Shown in pieces: positions 1-14,200 of a stretch of DNA of 64,000 nucleotides. The stretch lies in the NCBI GenBank assembly GCA_037179385.1, contig CM074193.1, forward strand, positions 4,919,547-4,983,546, read 5' to 3'. The notes below the pieces were generated by a model that worked only from the letters and a program-made list of their open reading frames with translations, was not told the DNA's origin and did not search any database. This DNA comes from Holothuria scabra (Eukaryota > Echinodermata > Holothuroidea > Aspidochirotida > Holothuriidae). The stretch's first letter is position 1; each line of letters opens with the position of its first letter. The position numbers were made by a program, and so were the translations under genes.

Positions 1-471
1 AATTTTCTGTGAGCTAAAAATGCCGTAAACTTCATCCCACTGCAGAATTAATTTTTCATGCAATATGTTTCATGAAAGATATATCCTTGATATGCAGCAG
101 TTGAAGTAGGGACACAATGGATATCTTTGTCATACTAAGTTGACTGGTTAAAATACTCTTTTTTTGTTCACTTTACCCTTCATAATTTGAACCATTCAAC
201 AGACCTTTTCCAGGTTACCCGCCTTAACAGGAAACAAAAATTTACAGTCCTTTTGAGGGGGGAGTGGTAGGGAGAGTGGCACAGTATGATTGTGTTAGTT
301 AGTTAGATGTTTTAGTGTTTTACAGCTCAGTTGCTAACCTATTGGTTTAAGTCGAGCTGGCCACGGTCTTCCAGTATGTCTGAGCTGATCCTATCAGGTC
401 ATGTATAATTACTTCCCTTTTTCATGCAGACAAGATTGATATTCTCAAAATCAATTTTATATTCCTGACAG
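1..471. other. ORC3 intron sequence
   Basis: Non-coding stretch left of the first visible ORC3 exon. In the frame of that exon a TGA at 466-468 closes the reading frame just before the acceptor, so the exon cannot extend further left. It contains one dispersed-repeat copy (about 294-395) and nothing else I recognise. Confidence 0.6.
294..395 (-). repeat. SINE-like dispersed repeat G, copy 1
   Basis: Begins with GTTAGTTAGTTAG, which reads as an (AACT)n tail on the - strand. It continues through blocks such as GCTCAGTT..CTAACC, TTGGTT.AAGTC and GCTGGCCACGG. The same blocks recur near 9900, 28491 and 59335. A simple-repeat tail at one end suggests a retrotransposed element. The class is not established. 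Confidence 0.55.
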
Positions 472-2283
<1,812 letters not shown>

Positions 2284-3281
2284 AGGCATCATCCAGTGAA
2301 CATTATCCTCTCCTTCTGAGAGTAGAAATAGAAGGAAATGAGACTGTCATCCTCCTGGTGTAGGAGGGAAAGACTGTTTGCTCTTGAGAGAATGATAAAG
2401 GTATCAGTAGGCAATCATGGATACCTTGTGAGGAAAAAGAGAGATGCTAGTTCTTTACACAAGAGTTATTTTCATCTCCAGAAGGGTGGAGAGAATATGT
2501 GATGAACTGTTATGTTATTTAGAGTACCACTCACCAGCTTTAGTGTTTATGCAGTCAAAGAGAGGTTGCAGTTTGTACAAATACCTTATGATTTAATCAC
2601 TGCATATTACTTGGCACATTTTCTTATGTTTAGATATTACCTATACATGATCTGTGGGTCTAAACAGATTAAGTGATCTGTGGATTTAAGCAGATGAAAT
2701 CCAGCAAATGATTTATAAAGGGTACCAGCATCTAGACATCAGGAGTAGCACATTTTGTACTTGAAAACTGTAATTGGTGATGTAATTGACTCTAAACAGT
2801 GTGGAGACTCTCCAAATCTGACTTTAGAACAGTATTTTCATGAAAAAAAAAAGAAGAAAAATAAAAACAAAACTGCATACAAAATATTTGTACTTCCTAT
2901 TTATTATCTTCACTTTTATACTTTGTCCATTTGTTACTTGGAACACTTCATGTTGCCAATGTTTTATCATAAACTAGAGAAGCCAGAAAATGATATGCCA
3001 TCCTAGATAGCTGGGTTATAAGCTTGATATGCAATAATTCGATATATGGTAGAATGCTGCGATAAATTGGACTGGTTTAGGGGCCTGGGTCCATTCATGG
3101 CAGTGTACAGGCCACTTTTGGCACTTCTATCTTAAGCAATCCTTACATTACACATGAATCTTTAAAAAATATTTGTAGTTTCCCTTCATAAAATGAAATT
3201 ATAGAAACAGGTCATTGACCACAGCATTGTTTGCCAATCACAAAGGTTAAAGACCCATCCGTACAAAATGATCCATACTCT

Positions 3282-3355
3282 AGACTGATTTTAAAAAAAC
3301 CCAGCATGACACATTTCCAGACTGATTTTAAAAAAACCCAGCATGACACATTTCC
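3282..3355. repeat. 37-bp tandem duplication
   Basis: Two identical copies (3282-3318 and 3319-3355) of a unit starting AGACTGATTTTAAAAAAACC. The exact identity implies a recent local duplication in the ORC3-NUDC intergenic region. Confidence 0.9.
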
Positions 3356-3867
3356 AAAGGTTTTGATACCAATATCTAACACATTATTTACTTAATCGGG
3401 ACCAAACATTGTTAGATACGTGCTATTGGAGTTACTTATACTTCACAATTGACTGGATCAAGTTGTTGGTAAATGCTATCACTCCCAATTGAATAAGTGT
3501 ACCTTAAATTACAAACGGACTCAAAGTTATGTTTAACTGATGTAGAATAAGTACTAGCAATGATAGTTGTAATAATTGGTAAATATTTAAGATGCATGTT
3601 GTGTTTGCAAGAACACTTGCTCATTACCTTTAAAGAAGAGAACAGTCATTTGAAGTGAAACACAAGAACGTTACACAAATTGTTTAGCCATGAATATTTT
3701 TAGATAGATACTTTTGTTGTAACCCCCCCTCCCTCTCTCCCTCCCCCCTACCTATCTCCCTCCCCCCCCCAACCCGGAGCAATTAGTTGCAATAAATATG
3801 CACCTAGATGGGTGGAATTTGCCCTGTTTGCATAACACCAAGGAGTGAATGTCTGTGTGGGTAACTG

Positions 3868-3952
3868 TCCAGCTGGTGCTTTTCTGAGAGCAAATTGTCT
3901 GGCAAGCACCTCCAGCTGGTGCTTTTCTGGGAGCAAATTGTCTGGCAAGCAC
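3868..3952. repeat. 43-bp tandem duplication
   Basis: The unit starting TCCAGCTGGTGCTTTTCTG occurs at 3868-3910 and 3911-3952 with one internal substitution. Adjacent overlapping open frames on the - strand are products of this repetition. Confidence 0.88.
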
Positions 3953-4500
3953 TTTGGAATGGCTTCTTGAATATCACAGTTGTGTTCCTAGCAAAAAATG
4001 ATCTCTGCAAATTATGCTGTGTTCTGATAAACCAATGAAATGATTAAATGACTTAATGAGTTATAAGCAACTGGGTAAAGACAACAGATATCAGGAAAGC
4101 TTTGAAAGCTATAACAAAAAGTTCTTAAGAGAACTGTACAAAACAAAACAAATGATAAATGAATAAATCCTAGCTCTCCATATCAAGATTACAGCAAAAC
4201 AGGAACAAACTCACACTTGATAGCCAATCCTAGTATTAACAAATGAAGTCAGAATGATGACATAAAATAATGATTTTCAGCTTTCTCTTTAGGTGGGCCA
4301 TTTCAGCAAGGTAAATCAAAGCATTGAAGCTAAGGTTAGCCACGCACTACACTTGTGTCCATGACCAAATTCACTTGACAGTCATGAACCAGTTCCTTAA
4401 AGTTGGGGCAGCTTCCATTCTGATGATTGACTAATGCAAATGATGTATCTGTTTAAGCCCATTCTGAAGAACTGTGATACTTCTCCTTCTTTGAGCAAGC

Positions 4501-4690
4501 AACGTAAGGTGACGCAATTTTAAACCAGTTGCAGAACTACCAGTCGTAGTCCCAGACTTACTACACTTTACAACTATCAGAAACAAGACAGTAAGAGTCA
4601 AGATGCACAACAATGTAAGATAATGCAACTTAAAACTGGTTGCAGAACTGCCAGTAGTAGTCCCACCTATGCCTAATGCACTGTACAACT
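4501..4690. repeat. Diverged tandem duplication, about 111-bp offset
   Basis: The segment around 4501-4556 (AACGTAAGGT..., GTTGCAGAACTACCAG) is repeated at 4612-4667 with scattered substitutions (AATGTAAGAT..., GTTGCAGAACTGCCAG). It is older than the two duplications to its left. Confidence 0.7.
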
Positions 4691-5227
4691 ACAGTAGAGT
4701 TGAGATGCATCACACAAAGTTGTGAAGTGTGTGGCTAGTTTTAATGGCCGAAGGTTTGGTTTTGCTTCCAAGATGGTAAACATAATTTGTTCCCCATCCA
4801 AGAAAAATCTTAGCCAAGCTTTCATGTTCAAAATGCAAAATTAGACCTATATTGCTCAGCTGGCCAGCTACTTGATGTTAAAAATGTAACTTTCTCTTCA
4901 ACATGAAACTGTTACATATACCGAATGGTCAGGGTCTGGTGGTAGCTTCTACACTTACCAAGTAAGACTTGAATTAAACTAAAAAGGAACCACAGTTGGT
5001 TGGCAATGATTAAGATTTCACACTTTTTGAGAATACTTATCAAAACTGCAGTTGTAGGTACTATACCTACACTCTGCAGTACTGATAAAAAAGAATTGTG
5101 TTTGCAGACTTCTGCAAAATGTACAATTTTTTTACTTAAGTTACACTACTGATTACACTGGTATTCATCTTGTATTCCTCCAGGGATCATGATTCATCTT
5201 CATCTCATTGTGTAACGTCCTGTCACC

Positions 5228-8200
5228 TCAGCTGAACTTAACTTTGGAGAAATCCATCTCAGGATGTTGGTCCATGAATCTTGAGAGCAAGAAAAGAATC
5301 ATTAGTGATCAAAGAAAATAAAATGCAGGGTGGAATATGCCAAATATTCGTATCTTCTTGGGATATTTACTGATTTGGATAGACCCTGTCCTATTTGAGT
5401 GAAGTTAGTAAAAAGCTAAGCCCAATATCTAGGTTTTCTTGCTGGTAAAAGGCTGACACTTATGTATGTGACCTCAATATTCATCCAAGACTGCTTGTTG
5501 ATTCATTTATTTTGAGGAACAAGATTTTTCAGTTGATGGTGTTTGTGTCAATCAGATTCAGACATCTTTTGAAAACAGCAGGTAGTTAATTTATGACATT
5601 AGACTAAGGCAAGTCAAAAGTTTCAATTGTCCTCTTTAACACATTCCCCCATCTTCATTACTTAAAGGGAGTAAGTTTGTCAAGCTTACAGGGTTTTTAA
5701 GGCCAATTGTCTTGTAGCTATGCTTTAAAATAAATATCAACTATATGAGTAACATTATAAGTAGATATCTTTATATTGTATTCTTAAAAGAATAAATGAA
5801 TGGACGAATCCTCAATTTTGAATAAAATGGATTACTTTTTCAGCATTTCTTGTTTCTTCTGGTCCTCTGATGTTGGCAGGCCCATTGATTTCTGTCTTTG
5901 ATCATACATCATTTTCTCCACCATACTCCTTGTTTCACCATCAAGATCTGAAAGCTGAAACATAAACACATTCCCCTCTTTAATGTTTGTTCAGGTATTG
6001 AGGAGGATTTTAATGTTTCAATGGACAAACAAAGTACATCTTCTACAGCTTCCCACTGCCATTATTTGCATGACAATGACAGTCTGTTAAAGATATAAGC
6101 ATGCGCAACTTCTTTCACTGTATGGGCTGAGCACTGAATGAGTTCACTGCTAACTTATCTTTTTATTAACTTTGGCCTAGGAAAGAGCAAAAGAATCCCA
6201 TACATACAGATTGAGGGGACATACACCTTTTATGATATACTGACAAGCTGTATAAAACTAACTGCACACAACAGTTTTGTTGAGCTGATTCAACCTAACT
6301 TTCAAGGCTTGGTTTCCTAAGCTTGGCTGAAGATGTTTAACATAAATCAGTTGGGAGGATTAAGTTACATTAAAGGGGATTAAAATCATCCTGGCTTTGT
6401 GTAAAGCACTTTACTGCTACAAAATCAGCTGTCAATAAAAAGTTTGAGATTACCAGGAGCAGATAACATGAGCATAGACCAGATACTAACTGATTTGTGT
6501 ATCGCTATGAAAGTCAAATCTTCAAACTTGACCTTGATATTCAATTGACACCCTTCATTAAGAAACAAATACAAATTCCGTTGCAGCTAGTTTTACTTAC
6601 CTTGGAATTTTCTGGACTGACTTTTTTGGTATTTATTTCTGGGTCTGTTTTTACTACACGGCTCCACCACTCCATATCTTTGATCTATGTGAGGAATGGA
6701 TTGAAGCAATATCAGTGATCTTTGACTTGTCAAGAACTTTTTAAAAAGAGACAGTAATGGATTCAGTTTACTGCTAAAGATTAAACACATGCAGCACATT
6801 AAAGTGAGTTTCAATAACTTGCATGGGTGGAAAAAGTTTGGAAGCTGTGAGGCTCCTTCCTAGGAAATTTGGCCAGATGGAGGGAAATTTCCCTTTCATG
6901 TACATGAAAATATAGGGAAAACTGTGGGTTATTTCATTCCTTTCCAGGGAAGTAATGCTACTCCCTTCCTGGGAAATAAACATTTTTTCCAGCCCTGGTA
7001 ACTTGAAGTTTGATAAGCCAGTTCAGTATCTGCTGGCCCATGGAATTATCGGGGCACAGTGTGGGACAGATAAACTCGGCTCAGAACAAAGTGTACAGCA
7101 TTCCTTTGTTTTCTTTTAGTACATGCATACAACACCAGACATAAATCTAACTGTCCAGCCAACCTGAACAAAAATAGAGGTCTCAGTCCTACTTTACGTC
7201 AGATCAAAATGGGAACTCTAACACCATAAGGCAATTTAGACACAGTTCACTGCTCTAAAGCCAATCTTAATATTCCTCCTTCTGTTATGAATGCATTGAG
7301 AAAGAATGATGTCAACAAAGTTTCATGTAAGCTCAAATTTTAGAGCATGTGTTGTGGATGTAAATTGGTTTGTTTATCCATTTAGAGGATATGCACACAT
7401 GCATAGCTCCCAAAAATGGAATTACCAAACTCACCTATTTGTGCATTTTGAGTTCAGTGTCACAGGACTTTACTTGTGACTCATTCACATGTGTAGAGAA
7501 ATATACATGTACAAAATGAAACAATATAAAGATCAGAGGAGTAATTACCAGAACTCAGCTTGAAAATCTTAAAGGGGTTATCACTTGAAAAAACCACAAA
7601 GCTAAGAAAGGGAAAATTCACTTCCTTGAAGATGCATTTGTAGAAGAAAAAGGTGATGTATCAAAACACAAACTGTGATTTGTACATTTGTGTTTATAGT
7701 CATGTTGATCAAAAAGTTGCTCTCCAAACACCCCATGTCTCTACACTGGAATGGAACATGGGTAACTGACCAATCACAAGACAGTGTTCTCAAAAAGTAG
7801 TAATGAATTTGCATATAAAGCTAAAAGAAAATTTATGGAACAATCTAATATAAGTTTATTAAATTGTATAATTGTTACAGGAAACGTGTATAAAATTCCA
7901 CAATACCACAGCTTCAAACTTTTCCAAATTTAACAAGCTCAGACGACCCCAAGGTAATACTTCCCAGACATATGAATACAGATAAATACACAGCTGTGAG
8001 TGACAACTTTCTATACCATATCTACAATTCATTGACAGTAGTTTTGATACATGGCTCCCTTTCTAGGAAAGAAATACCTAACACTCACCAAGCTAACCCC
8101 CAGTTGGAACCAATCAAGATATCCCTAATGCAGTGGATAAAGCTATCTGACCACATACGAGACATCTTTCAAGCTAAGATTCCTTTCAAGATTGCCCCTA

Positions 8201-11200
8201 CCTCTAATTTCTCCAGACCAGATCACTTCAAAAGACTTACCTTTTCCATGAAGATAACAACTTCCTTTTTATCTTCAATCACCCATGATGTTTCTTCTAC
8301 CTTGATGGCATTGTACAATTCTCCATCGATGACTGGAGCTTCTCCCTTCAAGCCGACTGTGATATGATGCTTTTGAATGTCAACATTGAGATGTTTGCCT
8401 TTTAAGGGAAAGCTAACTTTAAATGGAATGTGCAGCTGTGAAGGAACAGAATGAATAAATATGACATGAACTTAGTATACTAACATCATGCAGCCAATCA
8501 CTTTCTATATACAATATGAGGTTCAGTTGGTCCGTACTAATTGTGACGACTTTCCATGTAATCACCATATGAAGGTCCATGAATCAGTACAAACCATCAG
8601 AAATTTCTGGGAAGCACCATGGGCACATCACAATTGCAACAAGAAAGTAATTTGAACATGGGCAGCTTCCCAAGAATATCATACAAACAGTTTTCTGTTT
8701 GCCTTGGCATTTGATGCATGCATGTCACATTCATGGTGCATGTACACTACTAGGGTTGTGACATGTTGGTGGTGGTCCCTACTGTGGTGTATAGGATGTC
8801 CATTCATCTGGCTTTTCACCGGACAATCCAGCTTTTGAGCACCCTGTCCTCTGTTCGGGATCACACAGCGCCGGACGTTGAAATTCCTCCGTTTTGAAAA
8901 TTTTTATGTAAAACTTCTCACATCCCACTTTCACCACTGTATTCATGTAGCATAGAACACCGGGAAGGGCCATTTACAGCTATCTGGGGGGTTTGTAAAG
9001 GCCAAAAATTTTCTGGTACACTACACGCCAACCCATGGTGGTGCTCTGCTTACGTAGTAGCGAAGGTTGTCCTCCTTTTCTGTCATGAAGGAATGGACAC
9101 CCTTGTGGTGTAGTGATTCATATTGGATCATACTGCATTATTACCAGTTAATGTCATGTGGGTATTGAATTTTCCTTGACTAGTATTGTGTTCTCCATGG
9201 TCCATACAGGGGTGGGTAGTACTGGCTGCAGTGGTTTGAATGATAGAACAAAATCAATCAATCAATCAATCATTAAATATACAAGCAATCAATTTATCAC
9301 AGTAGAAAAAACCCAATCCATTGGTTAGACAAGACAAATGTGAAGAAGGGGAAGGAATGTCGTGGTAAGCCATTGCACTTTCCAACTAAATCAGTTTCTG
9401 ATATTATACCAAACCAATGGAAGAGGCTAAAGATACAAAACTCTTGAAAGAATAATCCAGAATTAAATTTATGTTTGATTCTTGAGCTATTAGCAATTGA
9501 AGTTAAAACATTTTCTATTTGATATTTCATGCATACATTTGTTTCTGGACTATTCTTTTAATTACCTCGACATCACTCAAGGTCTGTGTCCATCTGTAGT
9601 TGGGTAGATCGGCTCCGTTTCCAATGTTTGGTTTTAATTTTCCTTTAGAATCCTCATCTTCAGAATCACTGCCAGACTGCAAATACGATTGAAGGAAGAT
9701 TTTGTCAGTTCTAAGCAATCATTTATATACATTTCATACTTTTGACTGAATATGTGCCTCTGTTTTGAAACAGGACAAACCTATTACACTTCAAAAGCAT
9801 GTCATAATGTACAATTTGTCATGGCTATGTAGCATCAGTTCTTCATTTGTTCACCTAAACATGGAAATAAACATAATTTCAATAATCCTGATAGGGCTAA
9901 CAAGCCAATGAGCCACAACTGGAAAAAGGGCCGTAGCTAGGTTGACTTGAACCAATTGGTTGGAAACTGGGCCGTAAAACTCTGTCCAACTAACTAACTA
10001 ACTGAGAGAGCTACAAAATTGCTGCAGCAGCTATTTCCATATATTGACCCAATTCTTTGTCATGAAACATGATAAAGAGGAAGTGACATACTTCCAAAAT
10101 TCAAAGACAAGCCCAAATTTTGATCTCACAATCCTTTTAGGTCCTTTTGAATTTTAGTCCATGATCAGTACGCACTACACATTAGTGATGCTACAGTCTT
10201 AGGGTAGACAGAACCTTTTCTTACAAAGGTGCCCAAAATTATTTAATTGGCATACATTTCATGAAATAATTTTGAGACATGTGTAGAACACTCTTACTTA
10301 GCCCTTCATACTATTTTTTGAAAGATTTAGCCCAGTAATTTTCCCATACCAACCTTTTCTCTCTCAGAATAATATGTACTACACATTGTACTATCTTAAC
10401 AAGTTAGTATATGGAGATATGTAGAACCTAATGTAGTCTTGTGTTGCTATGGAACTGACTCAGTTTTATGGGATGTCTGAAGGCTGTCATAAAAGTAGCA
10501 ATGCAGAGTGTGTCATACATAACTGAACTTCACAAATGGAAGTGTACCCAGCCAAGTGTATATAAACAATTTTGCACAATTGACATTAAAGGTCCAATTC
10601 TCTCACACCAAACAGTACCAATTCTCCTTACCTTGTTACTTATGCCCCTCCCACAATTGTTTGAAATTCATCCTCATCCAGACACAATCTCAGTTTATTG
10701 CTTAAGGGTGAGTATGGAAAAGCTCAATATGTATAATGGAAACTCTCTCAGCACAGTTTGTGCTGTGTAATATAAGTTTTGGTACTTTGCCAATTGAGAG
10801 TTTCTGTTACCCCATATAACAAGGGTAGATTGGGGAGAAAGGATTGGCCCTTTGAGTTGGATGTAGTCGGGCCAATACACTAATACATTAAAGTGTGCAT
10901 CTTGCCAAAAAATTCAAAAATATATATTCAGCAGCATGAAAATTGAAGTCAAACAGTCCAACTCAAATCTTCATAGGATATCCTTCAGCTGAGATATAAA
11001 ATGTTGAAATTTTATTCACTTTAAACAAATTAGTCCATTGCTTAATAATTTGTGACTTTCCTGTTGTGCAACTCACATTACCTGCTTTGTTTCTCTTTAA
11101 AATTAAAAGCAAAAACCTTAGGTTACAGTAAATCTCTTTTATTCACTGGTGCTATTCTCTGGAATGGTCTGCCACCCACGTTAACGCTTTCTTCTTCAAC

Positions 11201-14200
11201 TTGTAAATTTTCGAAAGGCTTTAAGGACTATCTGCTTAACACAATTTTTGATTGAATCAGTGAAAAGAAGATGTGATTTAGACAGTTAGAATTCATTTTT
11301 CATGCTGTTTAATATATATTTTTGAATTTTTGACTACAGGTACACTTTAAGTGTACCTATTCCCACTTTTTAGTAAGTGACAAGTGGAAAATTTCAATAT
11401 CTGACTCCACCAAGAGTTGGCATGACCCTCTTCCTTGTATCTCCACACTACTTTGATACCAGTCTAATACTATTAGCATATATCCCGTCACCAAATTTCT
11501 CTTAGAGTGGAATACTGTAACTTTACTAACAAACCCAAATCTAAAAAGATTTAAAAAACATTTATACCTGCAAACTTACCTCTTTCACCTCTGTTGGTTT
11601 AGTTTCTTCTACTGGGCTACTTTCAGATGGACTTTCTTTTTCCTGTGAAACAAACAACCAGGGAAAAAGTTTTATTACTGTATTGCTGCTTTTATTACAC
11701 AAACAAAACCTGTTAACAAATTGTCTACAAAATGAAACAACTAAACTTGTTAAAGGTATTTAAGGTACCCAGCTGGAGATGATGAAAAATTCCACTTTTA
11801 CACAAAACACCATTACAGTGTTAAACACTCTCATTACCCTTCTACCATTATCATTCATTTTTTATCCATTCCAATAACGAGCAGAGATAAGTGATGTAGT
11901 TAGCTTTCCTATTTTTCTGAAAGATGTATGCAGGGTTGTTGTCATGCTTGTCAGTGCCAGTTGGGCCTAACCGGCACTTCCAACGGCCAACCAGCACAGA
12001 GCTAAAATTGTTTGTTTCCAACCAGCATAAAAATGATCAAAATAGAAAAGTACTTACAACGATCACAATCTGAACAAATCACGAAATTGTGAAAACTTTG
12101 AGCATGAATTACAATGCAGGCAAATCATTATATGAATCTGATTTTCAGCATTGAGCCCACCTACAAGTTAAGTAGAGATAAAATTTTACTATGTTCATAC
12201 TTCATAGCACTAACACTCATGTACAGTAGTAACAGTAAGGTTGCACTGGCCTAGCCTCATGTATGGGGAAAGTTCCAAGGGGGTAAGGTTAGGCACGTTT
12301 GCCAAAACTGGCACTCAAATTGGGTTGATGAATTCTGCCTCTTTCCTCCCAGTTGTTCTCCACCTGCTAATGTACCCTCTAAACAACATATAAATGTCCG
12401 TGTACAAAGCTTCCTCCATTGCTGGTTTTTCCACCACTATCACTGCTTTTCATTTCTCTTTGTTCCTTTACTCCAACCATACCTTATTTATTTCTTCCTG
12501 TAATTTCTCAGCTTCTTCATCTGTAAGTTCCTTAATTCTTGGTTCATCTTCTTCCGCTGCTTTTTTCGCTGCTTCTTTTGCCTTTTTTTCTTCCTTTGCA
12601 CGTTTGACTGCAGCTAATTCCTGTTCCTTCTTCCTTTTTTCAGCCAGAGCTTGAGATTGATGTTTCTTGAAACTTGCCATCACCAGCTTAAAAATTGAGG
12701 TTAGAACATTTATGAGACTGACTTCTCAACAATGACAGTCAGGGATATTTTATACAAAGGGAAGGGGGGGGGCTGGACAATGCTGGACAGCTCTGAATTG
12801 AATGTTTCCAACACTTGTTACTGTACAAAACTGTAGTCCGCCTGGCATGATATGTCAGTCACAATGCCCAACACTCAAAACTGCTGTAAACTTCCCAAGA
12901 CAATAGGCCTATTTAAAAGGTCATTCTAATCAAAGATACAGCATGACTTATGACTTAGATATATACCCCTGGTACATGGTTGAAAGTTGAAACTACAAGG
13001 ATCAGTGAATGATGGTAATGCATGGCAATGGATTTTGCCCAACTATACTTGGGCTAAAATGGAGTTACTCAGACCCTCACAAATTCCCACTTTCACTATA
13101 ACTGCTTCAAACTACAACTATACCATTAAATCTCTGAACCAGTATAAAACCTTACTAAAGTCAAAAATGTAACCGTAGTCGAAATTTGTGCATACTCTCC
13201 ATACCAACTGATGGTGGTGCTATCCTTTTAAAAAGTTATTGATACAGCTCGGGTTTGACAGTCAGATCTTTCTGGCGACAGTTCTACCCTGGTAACTACA
13301 GTACAAGACTCCTAGAATGAAATTAAATCAAACTTTCCATCCATTAGTGAATTGCACAAGCAGTATAAGTACTATGACTGTTTTGTCATTGTAAATATCA
13401 AGTAAGTGACAATACAAACCTGACATGAATATTCACTTTACAGCTTATAACTTAAAATCATAAGAGAAAAATTTGGAATGAAAAAGTACAAATGCACTAG
13501 ATTACATCTTTAGAGACGAACTGACTGTATAATCCTTGTGGTAAAAGTCCAAAAGCCACTTCAAATTGATTCAAGTATTCTATTCTTTAATTGTGACTTG
13601 AAAAACCTATTCCAGATGTCTCACTTCAGGGAATAAAATAGCATTCAAATTTTGCATACACTGTAGCAGTTTTGAAGATTTTTGAGGGCTTTCACACATT
13701 GTTTGTGAAAATGCAAGGGTTATGCACACCAAAATTGCTACACAATTTTTCACTTGTGTAGCCTGTTTGTGTAGCAAATTGCATGGAATACTGGATAAAT
13801 TATTCCCTGCGCTTGGAAATTTCCACATGACAATTAAATCATGAGATGCACAAACTGACTTGAGGAGGGGGAGTAGACACAGACACTTTTAGTATATTTC
13901 ATGTGCTTCATGTTACATGTTTTTGGAGGGTGAAGTGTGACATTTCTCTGCCTTTTTAACCCCCTGACTCTACAGGTGGTTCAGTGGTAACCACACACAA
14001 AAAAAGACTACATTATAAAGTGGATAGTTCCAATTTGTAGCATTATTGGAATTCTATCTCAATTGAGGAATGAACAAATCTATGAACTGCTTGGACCTCT
14101 TTTGTTTATATTAATAAACATAAATGATACAAGGCAGATTTCTTCAAACTTGTCAATGGTACTATTTGCTGATGTTACAATTGCATTTTTTTTTACCTAC

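Larger units (their letters stand above)
2284..5227. other. Intergenic/3' UTR space between convergent ORC3 and NUDC
   Basis: No conserved protein was found. It contains the likely 3' UTRs of both genes, a 37-bp tandem duplication at 3282-3355, a C/T-rich tract at about 3721-3778, a 43-bp duplication at 3868-3952, and a diverged duplication with about 111-bp offset at 4501-4690. The short open frames here fall in these duplicated segments and look fortuitous. Confidence 0.6.

Noticed and set aside
5830..5836. In-frame TAA after NUDC exon 8 as the real stop
   Set aside because: The TAA is inside the donor GTAATC; splicing to 5228-5279 restores the conserved [15 protein letters not shown]-terminus.
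7972..8367. 131-codon + strand frame
   Set aside because: Antisense shadow of NUDC exon 6 (8241-8435), which encodes the CS domain on the other strand.
12394..12654. 86-codon Ser/Ala/Phe-rich + strand frame
   Set aside because: Antisense of the Lys/Glu-rich NUDC coiled-coil exon (12483-12686).
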